From Candidatus Methylarchaceae archaeon HK01M (lineage in GTDB: Archaea > Thermoproteota > Nitrososphaeria > Nitrososphaerales > JACAEJ01), in the NCBI GenBank assembly GCA_024256245.1, contig JAKLZD010000012.1, positions 1-24,206 of the forward strand: a DNA stretch of 24,206 nucleotides, given 5' to 3'. The translations under genes and the position numbers were made by a program. Every line of letters starts with the position of its first letter. Position 1 is the stretch's first letter. Of the stretch, positions 14,541 to 22,710 are shown in pieces. The notes under the pieces were generated by a model that had not been told where the DNA came from, ran no database searches, and saw only the letters and a list, made by a program, of their open reading frames with translations.

Positions 14541-15704
14541 ATGGAAGACGAGCTACTGATGATACCCGGACCTACTAATATAGCCCATCGTGTAGCGGAA
14601 GTCATGAGCCGACCTCAGATTGGTCATAAAGATCCTACGTTCGTCGAGAGCTTCAAAGAGATCCTTGATCTTACTCGTTATATCTTTGTGAATTACACAG
14701 GCGTGCCTTTCGTTATTTCTGGCTCTGGCACTATAGGTATGGAAGCTTCGATAGCGAGCCTTATCGAGATTGGAGATAAGGTTTTATGCGCTGACACAGG
14801 TTATTTTGGAAAGAGATTCGTAGACCTCGCTACAATACACGGTGCAAAAGTTGAAGCATTACATTTTGACTTAGGCAAGCATGCTGACCCTAAGATTATT
14901 GATGAGAAACTTTCAGAGGGGGGTTATAAAGCCGTCACTGTTACTCATGTAGAGACTTCGACTGGTTTAGTAAACCCTATAAAAGATATAGTAAAAATAG
15001 CAAGAAAACATGGCGTTTACAGCATCATCGACGCTGTCTGTAGCGTAGGAGGGTGTGAACTTGACTTCGATAAGCTTGGGGCGGATATTGTCATTACTTG
15101 TTCACAAAAGGTTATAGCTGCTCCCCCAGGTGCAACTCTTCTGGCAGTCTCTAAAAGAGCCATGGATGCTATCGAGAATCGAAAGACCCCCATCCATTCT
15201 TACTATATGAACTTGGCGAAGTGGAAGACCTTTATGGAGAACCCCAAGATATATCTGGCTACACCTTCGATACAAGTCTTACTTGCTCTCCGTGAAGCTT
15301 TGCTTATGGTCAAAGAAGAGGGATTGGAGAATAGAGTGAGGAGGCATAAAATCATAGCAGATGCCATAAGGGCTGGTCTGGAGGCCTTAAATATCAAATT
15401 CGTAATTGAAGAGGGCTATAGAGCAGATACAGTTACAGGCTTTTACACTCCTCATGACAAAGCTTTTGATATCCATTCAATTATGAGGGAGCGATACAAG
15501 ATTTATCTGGCTCATGGCTTGGGCGATCTAAAGGGCAAGATACTTAGGTTAGGACATTTCGGAAATATAACTCCAAGGAATACAATTGCATTGCTCTCAG
15601 CACTCGAGATATCACTTAAAGCTGTAGATACTACTACTGATGCCACTGTAGGGATTGGAGGGGCGGTAGACATTGCTATTCCATATCTTGAGAAACTCAT
15701 ATAA
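14541..15704 (+). CDS. Class V aminotransferase (alanine/serine-glyoxylate or pyruvate type)
   Basis: This 387-residue PLP enzyme belongs to the serine-pyruvate / alanine-glyoxylate aminotransferase group. Evidence: the N-terminal IPGPTNI; SGSGTIGMEA (60-69) as the phosphate-binding turn; IIDAVCSVGG with D164 contacting the pyridine nitrogen; and the Schiff-base lysine K190 in TCSQKVIAAPPG, followed by a normal C-terminal domain with the HGLGDLKGKILRLGHFGNIT motif. Length is typical. It probably acts in glyoxylate, serine or glycine metabolism, but amino donor and acceptor cannot be decided. A GTGATC ribosome site (14530-14535) lies 5 bases before the ATG, and CTTTAAGG near 14500 may be its TATA box. 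It converges on the ferredoxin gene with only 24 bases between. Confidence 0.9.
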   Translation: MEDELLMIPGPTNIAHRVAEVMSRPQIGHKDPTFVESFKEILDLTRYIFVNYTGVPFVISGSGTIGMEASIASLIEIGDKVLCADTGYFGKRFVDLATIHGAKVEALHFDLGKHADPKIIDEKLSEGGYKAVTVTHVETSTGLVNPIKDIVKIARKHGVYSIIDAVCSVGGCELDFDKLGADIVITCSQKVIAAPPGATLLAVSKRAMDAIENRKTPIHSYYMNLAKWKTFMENPKIYLATPSIQVLLALREALLMVKEEGLENRVRRHKIIADAIRAGLEALNIKFVIEEGYRADTVTGFYTPHDKAFDIHSIMRERYKIYLAHGLGDLKGKILRLGHFGNITPRNTIALLSALEISLKAVDTTTDATVGIGGAVDIAIPYLEKLI

Positions 15705-15728
15705 AAGCATGGAATTATGTTTGGAATT

Positions 15729-15917
15729 TTACTCTGAAACGGTTATAGCCTCATTTGGACATTGAGTTACGCATGCCTCACACACAATACATTCGTCTTG
15801 ATCCACTACCTTGGCCTTCTTATTATCGTTATCTAGCTCAAAGACGGCCACAGGGCAGACATCTATACAATCTCCACATCCTTCACATTTATCTAAGTCT
15901 ATTACTACTGTAACCAT
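15729..15917 (-). CDS. Small 2x[4Fe-4S] ferredoxin
   Basis: This 62-residue electron carrier has two full cluster motifs, C11-x2-C14-x2-C17-x3-C21P and C43-x2-C46-x2-C49-x3-C53P (CEGCGDCIDVCP, CIVCEACVTQCP). It is a bacterial-type dicluster ferredoxin of the archaeal cytosol. The frame extends to TTG 15963-15965 (78 residues). However, the TATA-like AAATATTA (15975-15982) predicts a transcript start near 15952, after that TTG. The ATG at 15915-15917 with GGAGG (15931-15935) upstream is thus preferred and gives the usual MVTVVIDLDKCEGCG start. It is probably a single-gene unit. The redox partner cannot be inferred. Confidence 0.9.
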   Translation of the reverse strand: MVTVVIDLDKCEGCGDCIDVCPVAVFELDNDNKKAKVVDQDECIVCEACVTQCPNEAITVSE

Positions 15918-15974
15918 TTCCTTACCAGTCCCTCCAGATGAATCTAAATTAAACTTTGCGCTCAATAAGCCTTT

Positions 15975-15982
15975 TAATATTT
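15975..15982 (-). promoter_or_regulatory. TATA box for the ferredoxin gene
   Basis: On the minus strand AAATATTA, inside CTAAATATTAAAAGG. Its position decides between the TTG (15965) and ATG (15917) starts of the ferredoxin, in favour of the ATG. Confidence 0.5.
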
Positions 15983-15998
15983 AGGTTGGCTTTGCTAT

Positions 15999-17651
15999 TC
16001 ACTCTGCTTCACTACGAAGTAAATCAATGCTGTCCAATATCCTTCTTTCGATCTTGTAGAGCCTCTTCTGATCACTAGGTAGAAGTCTATCAAAGACTCT
16101 ACCTTTGATCTTCTTAGTATATAACTGTTCATAAAGCTCCATTAAATCTTTGACTACTTGATCGTACTTTTGATTGAGTTCACCTATGTTTGATAGAGGC
16201 TTTTGAAGTGAAGGCTGCTCGTCGACCAACTCAGACTTCAAAATATTTATATTCGTAGAAGCTTTATTCCTTCTTCCCTCGATCGATTGGCGCATTTTAT
16301 TGAAGTCACTCTTGGAGATTTGGCCAGATTGCCTTTTCTTGTATGTGTCGATCAGCTCCTTGTTAGCTGTAATCTTTCCATCAAAAGACTCGGCGTAATC
16401 TTCTATCTTCTCTATAACTCCTCCCTCTTTTTTAACCATAGGTCTTCCTACGATTAGAGAGGCGATCAAAGTAATTATAAAGATAAAAGAAGCTACTGGT
16501 ATTATATCTATAGAAGCCCAAGCCAAGCCGTGTCTAAAAGCTATCCTTAGCTCACTATCATCCAAGGGGTTGGCATTTACTTTAAATTCTTTAGTCTTGT
16601 CATAGACTAAGAAACCCTCAGGATATATGACTCTTACAGTGTATTCATTTATAACACCATCGATAGAAGGTCTCAAAGGAACAAGAAGCTCGAATAAACT
16701 TTCCTTTACATTTATGAAATCTGAAGATGTTATGGGGTATTCTAATCTGACAGTATATCTCTCCCCTTTCTTTAAACTAGTCCCTATATCTACTTGATTT
16801 TTGTCGGCATCGCTCTTAGGGTTGGGGAAGGTGTTGCTCAAGGTTGGAAACACTGTGATGCTTCCAAAATCATCAGTCAATAGGCTCGGCTTTATCTTAC
16901 TTATTTCTATGTCACCGTAATTTATTATGGTGATCATATCTGAGACTATGATATTGCCTAGAGGAGATATTGCCAGCTCCCTTTTAGCTTCAGTAAACTC
17001 AAGTAGGGCAAAATAGAGGTTTTCTTCAGCCATGATAATTACATTCTCAGTTATAGAAAAGCCTTGATTTAAATTGGAAAAATTTCCTATCAAGGCCCAC
17101 CTATTATCGATCCTCTTAGCTGTGAAATTTTTATATTGGACTGGAGGAAAGAACGTCGCGATTGGAATAATTAAAGATGAATCCAATTTTTCGATAGGTA
17201 AACTTAGGGCGGGAACGAGGGGCATCGAAGCAGTATAATTTAACTCGCCACTAGAGGAGAGCGTCCTAACGAAGTACATCTTGAGGGAAATTATAGCATT
17301 CCCATTCGGTGGAATCTTGTAGTCTTGGGGTGGTGTTAAAGTGAGTACAGTATAATTTTCAGTTAAAACTTTACTATAACCAAAATCAGTAGGACTTACC
17401 GAATGTGTGGCTATGAGATCGTAAAATTCTAGAGGGTAAGTTATATTAATGGGAGGTAAGGCAGCATCTTCCTCAAAATCGTTTTGGACTACTATAGTAT
17501 CGTCCACCAAGATGAAACCATAATCGTTCAAGGTCATCTGATGGTTGAAGTATGAGACCTTGTCTATCGTTATCTGGGCATCAGCCTTACATGGGATGAA
17601 GGGAAGTATTAAAAACAGCATTACGATCATAATTATAGTGTATTTCTTCAT
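15999..17651 (-). CDS. Secreted, membrane-anchored protein with cytoplasmic coiled-coil tail
   Basis: I do not recognise this 550-residue protein. It starts MKKYTIIMIVMLFLILPFIP, a basic start and hydrophobic run ending near CKADA. This is a signal peptide, possibly with a lipobox-like cysteine. Residues about 26-380 are rich in short beta strands with many N-x-S/T sites (NYT, NFT, NFS, NIT), as in extracellular beta-sandwich repeats. One membrane segment follows (IIPVASFIFIITLIASLIVG, about 384-402). The last 140 residues are charged and helical with heptads (FDKLL..NKASTNINILKS) and lie in the cytoplasm. This layout suits a surface receptor, sensor or cell-envelope anchor. The frame extends to TTG 17663, but the TATA box (17680-17688) predicts a start at about 17658, so ATG 17649-17651 is preferred. 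Confidence 0.75.
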   Translation of the reverse strand: MKKYTIIMIVMLFLILPFIPCKADAQITIDKVSYFNHQMTLNDYGFILVDDTIVVQNDFEEDAALPPINITYPLEFYDLIATHSVSPTDFGYSKVLTENYTVLTLTPPQDYKIPPNGNAIISLKMYFVRTLSSSGELNYTASMPLVPALSLPIEKLDSSLIIPIATFFPPVQYKNFTAKRIDNRWALIGNFSNLNQGFSITENVIIMAEENLYFALLEFTEAKRELAISPLGNIIVSDMITIINYGDIEISKIKPSLLTDDFGSITVFPTLSNTFPNPKSDADKNQVDIGTSLKKGERYTVRLEYPITSSDFINVKESLFELLVPLRPSIDGVINEYTVRVIYPEGFLVYDKTKEFKVNANPLDDSELRIAFRHGLAWASIDIIPVASFIFIITLIASLIVGRPMVKKEGGVIEKIEDYAESFDGKITANKELIDTYKKRQSGQISKSDFNKMRQSIEGRRNKASTNINILKSELVDEQPSLQKPLSNIGELNQKYDQVVKDLMELYEQLYTKKIKGRVFDRLLPSDQKRLYKIERRILDSIDLLRSEAE

Positions 17652-17732
17652 GAGCGACACCAAGCCAAGTAATTTACATTTATTAAAGTGCTTGGTTGAA
17701 AATTTAAACTAATTATCATAGCTTAGCATAGA

Positions 17733-18104
17733 TTATTGACTGGACTTTAGCTTGTCTCTGATAGAAACGAGCCTTCCATCCTCTTTTACCATTATCTTCG
17801 TCTCGACACTTATCCTCATTCCAAGACTCCTAAAGAGATAGAGGAGTTCACCACCGGATATGGTACCCTTCAGACCCTTTGACTTGATCAGTTCAACGAG
17901 ATGTTTTACAATTATGGCAGTCCTTTCTGGGTAATATCTTTCTGCTGTAAGAAGGACTTCTTCTCCTCTATCAACAAGCCGACTTAATAAGATGGCCCTA
18001 GGAGTCTCTTTCTTTGGCTCTTCCTTGGATTTCTGAGAAAGCCTCTTTTTCATCTCCAGCATCTTTTTAGCCATAAGCAGATCCAATTCTTCATTCTCTC
18101 TCAT
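17733..18104 (-). CDS. Small helical protein in the pdxST operon, possibly PDCD5-like
   Basis: This 123-residue protein opens with a basic helix (DLLMAKKMLEMKKRLSQKS) and a Lys/Glu linker. A compact globular part follows (PRAILLSRLVDRGEEVLLTA, ERYYPERTAIIVKHLVELIK), with a GTISGGELLYLFRSLGMR segment and a final strand pair (ETKIMVKEDGRLVSIRDKL). The N-terminal helix followed by a bundle recalls archaeal PDCD5/TFAR19 dsDNA-binding proteins, but this is a resemblance only. A regulator or an RNA/DNA-binding role is possible. Its ATG overlaps the end of pdxT by 14 bases, with GAGGAGGAGA 7 bases upstream, an excellent ribosome site. It is therefore translated with the vitamin B6 pair. Low confidence on function, high on the gene itself. 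Confidence 0.6.
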   Translation of the reverse strand: MRENEELDLLMAKKMLEMKKRLSQKSKEEPKKETPRAILLSRLVDRGEEVLLTAERYYPERTAIIVKHLVELIKSKGLKGTISGGELLYLFRSLGMRISVETKIMVKEDGRLVSIRDKLKSSQ

Positions 18105-18786
18105 GGATATTCTCCTCCTCTAATTTAAAGAAACCCTCCCCTTCTATAAAAGGCGACTTTAATATGAGCTCGATGAAGAATTCATGAAACCTTGTATCGG
18201 TTGTCAGCTCAGGATGGAAGGCGATCCCTATTCGATTATCTTGTTGGATAGCCGCTATCTTGCCCTCATAACTAGCTAGAACTTCGACTTCATCGCTAAG
18301 AACCGAGCTTACGGCTGGCGCTCTTATGAAGATTCCTGGGAAGCAAGCTTTCCCTATTTTTGGTATCTCGATATAGCTCTCGAAAGATTCACGTTGCCTA
18401 CCAAAGGCATTTCTAATAACTTCTACATCTAATATACCCAATATAGGTTGTTCTATCTTCCCAGTCATTGCATCACGAACATGTTTAGCCATCAAGATTA
18501 AGCCGGCACATGTTCCGAATATGGGCATACCAGCTGAACTAGCGTCTCTAATCTTGGAGAGTAAACCGTAGTGCTCGGCTATTCTTCCTATAGTTGTACT
18601 TTCTCCACCAGGAATTATCAGACCATGAACTTTATCTATCTGATTTTCTCTTTTTATTGTTATCACCTCTCCTTCTACATTCATCTCTCTCAGAGCCATA
18701 TCTGTAGTTTCTATGTGCTCTGATACATCTCCTTGGAGAGCTAATACACCTATTCTTAATAGCTTAAATTTTACCTTCTTACACAC
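18091..18786 (-). CDS. pdxT: Pyridoxal 5'-phosphate synthase glutaminase subunit
   Basis: This 231-residue class I glutamine amidotransferase supplies ammonia to PdxS for one-step synthesis of pyridoxal phosphate. It has the family N-terminus RIGVLALQGDVSEH, the GGEST (60-64) substrate pocket, nucleophile C93 in FGTCAGLILMA, and the catalytic HPE in IAFHPELTTD near the C-terminus. Some 35 residues of extra C-terminal tail (LKSPFIEGEGFFKLEEENIHERE) follow the normal fold. The start is GTG 18784-18786. It overlaps the pdxS stop by 8 bases (GTGTGTAAG), and no ATG lies near in this frame. The product works as a PdxS12-PdxT12 complex in the cytosol. Its 3' end overlaps the small helical gene. Confidence 0.95.
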   Translation of the reverse strand: MCKKVKFKLLRIGVLALQGDVSEHIETTDMALREMNVEGEVITIKRENQIDKVHGLIIPGGESTTIGRIAEHYGLLSKIRDASSAGMPIFGTCAGLILMAKHVRDAMTGKIEQPILGILDVEVIRNAFGRQRESFESYIEIPKIGKACFPGIFIRAPAVSSVLSDEVEVLASYEGKIAAIQQDNRIGIAFHPELTTDTRFHEFFIELILKSPFIEGEGFFKLEEENIHERE

Positions 18787-19702
18787 CCCTGATTTGCATC
18801 ATCTGCTCTGGCTTGAGGGTCTTGATGTCTATGCCAACCATGGACTTTTCTTCATCTATCATATTACTTGCCTCAAGCACGATCTTCGGATCGTCCCAAT
18901 AAGTTGTCGCGATCACTGTAGCTTCAGCTCTTACCCCTGGATCTTGAGACTTAAATATCCCCGAGCCAACGAAAACTCCATCAGCACCTAAATGCATCAT
19001 AAAGGCTGCATCTGCGGGCGTTGCTATCCCACCAGCAGCAAAGTTAACTACAGGCAACTTACCAAGCTTGGCAGTCTTCTTGACTATCTCGATGGATACC
19101 TTATATTCTCTCGACACATCAAGGATTTGCTCATCATCCATATTTCCCAACTCTCTGATCTTGTTCATGACTAGTTTCATGTGCTTCACAGCCTCCGCAA
19201 CATTCCCAGTTCCTGCCTCTCCTTTCGTTCTGATCATAGAAGCTCCCTCTGCTATTCTGCGTAAAGCCTCACCAAGGTCTCTACAGCCATTCACGAAAGG
19301 GGTTGTGAACTTCCACTTGTCTATATGGTGGTTGTCATCTGCAGGGGTCAAGACTTCACTCTCATCGATCATATCCACCCCTAATACTTCAAGAATCTTG
19401 GCTTCCATATAGTGGCCTATGCGGCATTTCGCCATAACAGGTATCGTCACATGATCTATGACTTCTTGTATTCTTTTTGTATCACACATCCTAGCCACTC
19501 CTCCTGCAGCCCTAACATCTGCTGGTAATTTGTCAAGGACCATAACAGCTATTGCTCCAGCATCTTCAGCTATCTGAGCTTGTTCAACATCCGTCACATC
19601 CATTATGACTCCTCCTTTCAGCATCTTGGCGAAGCCCCTCTTCAACCTAACAGTGCCTAATAGCGGCTTCTTCGATCCGACTTCGACAGTACTTACCGTC
19701 AT
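18779..19702 (-). CDS. pdxS: Pyridoxal 5'-phosphate synthase synthase subunit
   Basis: This roughly 307-residue TIM-barrel protein condenses ribose 5-phosphate, glyceraldehyde 3-phosphate and ammonia into pyridoxal phosphate. Numbered from the preferred start, D35 (VIMDVTD), K92 (PVMAKCRIGHY, the ribose-phosphate lysine) and K160 (MIRTKGEAGTGN, the swinging second lysine) are all present, as is the flavourful MCDTKRI and GGIATPADAAFMMHLGADGV phosphate site. Length and sequence are typical. Two ATGs are available (19706-19708 and 19700-19702). AAGGAG sits only 2 bases before the first but 8 before the second, which favours the second. A CTATAAAG box (19746-19753) fits either. It heads a three-gene overlapping operon with pdxT and the small helical gene. 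Confidence 0.97.
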   Translation of the reverse strand: MTVSTVEVGSKKPLLGTVRLKRGFAKMLKGGVIMDVTDVEQAQIAEDAGAIAVMVLDKLPADVRAAGGVARMCDTKRIQEVIDHVTIPVMAKCRIGHYMEAKILEVLGVDMIDESEVLTPADDNHHIDKWKFTTPFVNGCRDLGEALRRIAEGASMIRTKGEAGTGNVAEAVKHMKLVMNKIRELGNMDDEQILDVSREYKVSIEIVKKTAKLGKLPVVNFAAGGIATPADAAFMMHLGADGVFVGSGIFKSQDPGVRAEATVIATTYWDDPKIVLEASNMIDEEKSMVGIDIKTLKPEQMMQIRGV

Positions 19703-19745
19703 ATCCATAACTCCTTGGATGTACTCTCTTAAAGAGATTTTCCTT

Positions 19746-19753
19746 CTTTATAG
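19746..19753 (-). promoter_or_regulatory. TATA box of the pdxST operon
   Basis: On the minus strand CTATAAAG, predicting a transcript start near 19724 and a leader of about 20 bases that contains the AAGGAG ribosome site. Confidence 0.6.
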
Positions 19754-19999
19754 ATAGGTTGGGTCATGTCAAAATCTTTTGGAAGTAATTCAATGTTAAA
19801 AGACAGGAATTGATTTAGATAGTAGACAATCGTTTGGAGAAACTTAGAAAATACATAGATAAGTACATCGAAATAGAGAAAATATAACCTTAATATAAAA
19901 ATTGAAGCGGGTTTAGGAAAGAACTAAATTTTCGGTTTTAATAGATGATTTTTAATTTCTAGATGGCCAGATTAGTAGATAAAAAACCTTCATAAATCT
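19754..19999. other. AT-rich intergenic stretch
   Basis: This run downstream of the SPOUT gene contains no gene I can support. One plus-strand open piece (19822-19887) reads VDNRLEKLRKYIDKYIEIEKI, a short helical peptide without a good start and bounded by stops. The rest is A/T-rich with no repeat, tRNA or clear hairpin that I can see. Confidence 0.5.
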
Positions 20000-20842
20000 C
20001 TATAAGTTGATGGCGAGATTTACAATAGCCAGAGATGCCAATAGCGCCTCTTCGGTCCTGACCGTGGTTGTGTTCTGATCAGGGATAGTATTCACTGTGA
20101 ATCTGCTAAGTTGGAATGGGTTCATATCTTCATCTGAAAGGATTTCGAATACTCCTCTTTTAGGAGAGCCTAAAGCAAGCATTATGCTCCTTGAATCCTT
20201 CACTTCGCCTACCAGATCGAGCCAGATTTTAGATATAGCCTTTCCTTTTCTTGAAGCTAAGATGGTGAGGTTCGCCTTGGCGCTCCTTACAAGTTTTCCC
20301 AAAGATGGGGCACGCTTGACCACATAGCCCCAATACTCTTTGATCTCTTCTCTTCTGGCAACTCTGCATCTTAGTTCTGGAGATTGTGATGTAAAGATTA
20401 CCGTCACACGCCCACCTTCTCTCATGCTACTTTCCAAGGGCACCAAAGAAGATAGGCCGACATCTACTAGGTTTTTTCCTCCAACCCTTACCACTACGCC
20501 CTCCCTCAAATCTCCAACACGAACCTTGGATAATGGAATTTCCAACTTGTGGTGGGGTATCCTCAATGGAGGGAGAAGCCCTGCGTATCTAAGTGCCTTC
20601 ACCTGCCCAAAAATTCGCTTTCTAAGATACTGGGGCGTCTCCATATACTCGAGGACCTTCTTAATAACTCCACAGTCATCTTCATAATTCCCTGAGCTAT
20701 CTTTGTAAAGATACATCCTCGAAACCCCGAATATGGAACAGGCTCTACCAACGGCACCTATCTTTAAGGTCTTACCTCTTAGATGATTAGAATCCGATAC
20801 CAAGGAGTCTGGGAGGGCTACCCATAACTGTTGAGGGATCAT
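20000..20842 (-). CDS. SPOUT RNA methyltransferase linked to the ribosomal operon
   Basis: This 280-residue protein is a SPOUT (alpha/beta knot) RNA methyltransferase of the DUF171 / C9orf114 group, which in archaea commonly neighbours rpl3. Seen: the N-terminal half of the catalytic fold (RGKTLKIGAVGRACSIFGVSRMYLY), an inserted OB/beta domain in the middle (about 110-165, KVRVGDLREGVVVRVG), and the C-terminal knot. The knot contains MLALGSPKRGVFEIL and the SAM-binding loop NTIPDQNTTTVRTEEALLASLAIVNL. It probably methylates rRNA during ribosome assembly; the exact base is not known for this group. The ATG at 20840-20842 lies where the minus-strand TATA element predicts the transcript start, so the gene is likely leaderless. 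Confidence 0.88.
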   Translation of the reverse strand: MIPQQLWVALPDSLVSDSNHLRGKTLKIGAVGRACSIFGVSRMYLYKDSSGNYEDDCGVIKKVLEYMETPQYLRKRIFGQVKALRYAGLLPPLRIPHHKLEIPLSKVRVGDLREGVVVRVGGKNLVDVGLSSLVPLESSMREGGRVTVIFTSQSPELRCRVARREEIKEYWGYVVKRAPSLGKLVRSAKANLTILASRKGKAISKIWLDLVGEVKDSRSIMLALGSPKRGVFEILSDEDMNPFQLSRFTVNTIPDQNTTTVRTEEALLASLAIVNLAINL

Positions 20843-20860
20843 TGATGAGTAATAAATTTC

Positions 20861-20876
20861 AATAAATATTTAAAAG
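20861..20876. promoter_or_regulatory. Shared bidirectional TATA region
   Basis: AATAAATATTTAAAAG is nearly self-complementary in its core (AATATT). Read on the minus strand it predicts a transcript start at about 20841, at the ATG of the methyltransferase. Read on the plus strand it predicts a start near 20897, 10 bases before the ATG of uL3. One AT-rich core may therefore serve both genes. Confidence 0.5.
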
Positions 20877-20906
20877 ACATCCTGTAAATCTGCATTAAGA
20901 ACTACG

Positions 20907-21887
20907 ATGGGTCATCGAAAGAAGAGCGCTCCTAGAAGGGGGTCCTTGGCTTATAGGCCCAGAGGAAGGGCGGCGAGTATAGTGCCTACTGTAAAGACTT
21001 GGCCTGAAATATCCGTTGATAAACCTTCATTACTGGGCTTTGCTGGGTTCAAGTCGGGTCTAATACATATAATAACTATGGATGATAGGGAAAAAACACC
21101 CAACTTCGGTAAACCCGTCTTCAATGCTGCTACTGTCATCGCTACCCCCTCCATCTTCATTCATGGTATTAGAGTGTATGGAAGGGATCACGATGGTCTT
21201 TTTGTACTTGGAGATGCCAAGGATTTAAGCGAAAAGATGGGTAAGAGATTGAAGGTTGCGGAGAAGGCTCTAAAAAGGATAGAAGGTATCTTGGATAAAG
21301 TAGTTAAAATGTCTGCCATTGTGGAGGTCTACCCTAAAGGTGCGGGCCTATCACAAAAAAAGCCAATAATCTTTGAGATAGGTGTTGGTGGAGGAGATAT
21401 GAAATCTCGTTTTGAATACTTGAAGGGTATAATGAGTAAAGAGGTTAAGATTAATGAGATAATCAAGCCTGGGACTTATATCGATATAATTGGGATTACA
21501 AAGGGCAAAGGTTTTGAAGGCCCAGTTACTAGATTAGGCATAAAGAGGAAGAGCCATAAGTCCAGAAAGAGTGTCCGAGCGGTAGCAACACTTGGGCCAT
21601 GGCATCCTGCAAGCGTCATGTACACTGTGCCTAGAGCCGGTCAGAGGGGTTATCATCAAAGGGTGGAGTATAACAAAAAGGTAATGGTCGTATCGAATTC
21701 AGAGGAAGAGGAGATAACCCCAAAATCTGGTTTCCCTCACTTTGGCGTCGTTGATGGGGATTATGTGATCGTCAAAGGTTCTGTGCCTGGGCCAGCAAAA
21801 AGGTTGATCAAACTCCGTCTACCACTTAGGCCTCCCAAAGTCAAGATTCAACCACCGAAGATACTCGAAATAAGCGTAAGAAGGTGA
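20907..21887 (+). CDS. rpl3: Large-subunit ribosomal protein uL3
   Basis: This 326-residue ribosomal protein binds 23S rRNA near the peptidyl transferase centre. The N-terminal MGHRKKSAPRRGSLAYRPRG and the conserved GPWHPASVMYTVPRAGQRGY (W-finger region) are family hallmarks. GITKGKGFEGPVTRLG carries the long basic loop. Length is normal for archaeal/eukaryotic-type L3. The ATG is preceded by a very short leader. It opens the conserved uL3-uL4-uL23-uL2-uS19 operon; uL4 starts 10 bases after its stop. Confidence 0.97.
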   Translation: MGHRKKSAPRRGSLAYRPRGRAASIVPTVKTWPEISVDKPSLLGFAGFKSGLIHIITMDDREKTPNFGKPVFNAATVIATPSIFIHGIRVYGRDHDGLFVLGDAKDLSEKMGKRLKVAEKALKRIEGILDKVVKMSAIVEVYPKGAGLSQKKPIIFEIGVGGGDMKSRFEYLKGIMSKEVKINEIIKPGTYIDIIGITKGKGFEGPVTRLGIKRKSHKSRKSVRAVATLGPWHPASVMYTVPRAGQRGYHQRVEYNKKVMVVSNSEEEEITPKSGFPHFGVVDGDYVIVKGSVPGPAKRLIKLRLPLRPPKVKIQPPKILEISVRR

Positions 21888-21897
21888 TTGTTTAAAC

Positions 21898-22710
21898 GTG
21901 ACAAAAGTTCCAATATACGATCTTAATTCCTCTAAGATAGGCAAGATCGATCTACCAGAGGTCTTCTTTACACCTTTCAGGCCCGATATCATTCACAAGG
22001 CCCACCTTGCATTATCATCACATAAAATTCAACCTCAAGGTAGAGATCCCATGGCGGGCAAGAAGACGAGTGCCTCGACCTATAACCCACCTACAGGCCG
22101 TGGTATTTCAAGAGTGCCTAGGGTCAAAGGCGAGAGAAATCCCAGATCTGGGCAAGCAGCAGGAATAGCAAGCGTAGTCAAGGGTAGGCAAGCCCATCCT
22201 CCAAGGTCTGAGAAGAGGATAAGAAAGGAGATCAACAAGAAAGAGCGATGGCTTGCTACAGCATCTTCCATAGCATCTTCTGCCAATAGAGAGCTTGTCG
22301 CACTGAGGGGCCATAAAATCAGTAAAATTCCAACCATCCCCCTTGTTATATCTGATGGGGTTCAGAGCATAGAGAAGGCCAAGGACTTAAGGAACCTCTT
22401 TGAGAAATTGGGCTTAGATGAGGATTTGGATCGGGCTGCAGGAAAGAAGAAGACTCGTTCTGGCAAACCTAGGATACGTGGCAGGACTAAGAGAACGGCT
22501 AAAGGCCCGTTGATAGTGGTAGCTGAAGATAGGGGGGTAGGTAGAGCCGCAAGGAACTTGCCAGGGGTAGATCTTGCCTTGGCGAAGGATCTAAGTGTAT
22601 TACACTTAGCACCTGGCTCTCACCCTGGTAGGCTCGTTCTATGGTCAGAATCGGCCCTAAAATCTTTTAACAAAACCCTGATGGAGGTTGTTAGAAAATT
22701 TGCGATTTGA
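21898..22710 (+). CDS. rpl4: Large-subunit ribosomal protein uL4
   Basis: This 270-residue ribosomal protein lines the exit tunnel with its long loop. Seen: VPIYDLNSSKIGKIDLP at the start; the loop with GKKTSASTYNPPTGRGISRV; the basic segment RQAHPPRSEKRIRKEINKKE; and the C-terminal globular part ending RLVLWSESALKSFNKTLMEV. The archaeal long form is expected to be about 260-270 residues. The start is GTG at 21898-21900, 10 bases after the uL3 stop. Its end overlaps the uL23 start by 11 bases, so translation is coupled. Confidence 0.96.
   Translation: MTKVPIYDLNSSKIGKIDLPEVFFTPFRPDIIHKAHLALSSHKIQPQGRDPMAGKKTSASTYNPPTGRGISRVPRVKGERNPRSGQAAGIASVVKGRQAHPPRSEKRIRKEINKKERWLATASSIASSANRELVALRGHKISKIPTIPLVISDGVQSIEKAKDLRNLFEKLGLDEDLDRAAGKKKTRSGKPRIRGRTKRTAKGPLIVVAEDRGVGRAARNLPGVDLALAKDLSVLHLAPGSHPGRLVLWSESALKSFNKTLMEVVRKFAI

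Noticed and set aside
22080..22337. Minus-strand ORFs over uL4 and uL2
   Set aside because: Shadows of basic ribosomal protein codons.
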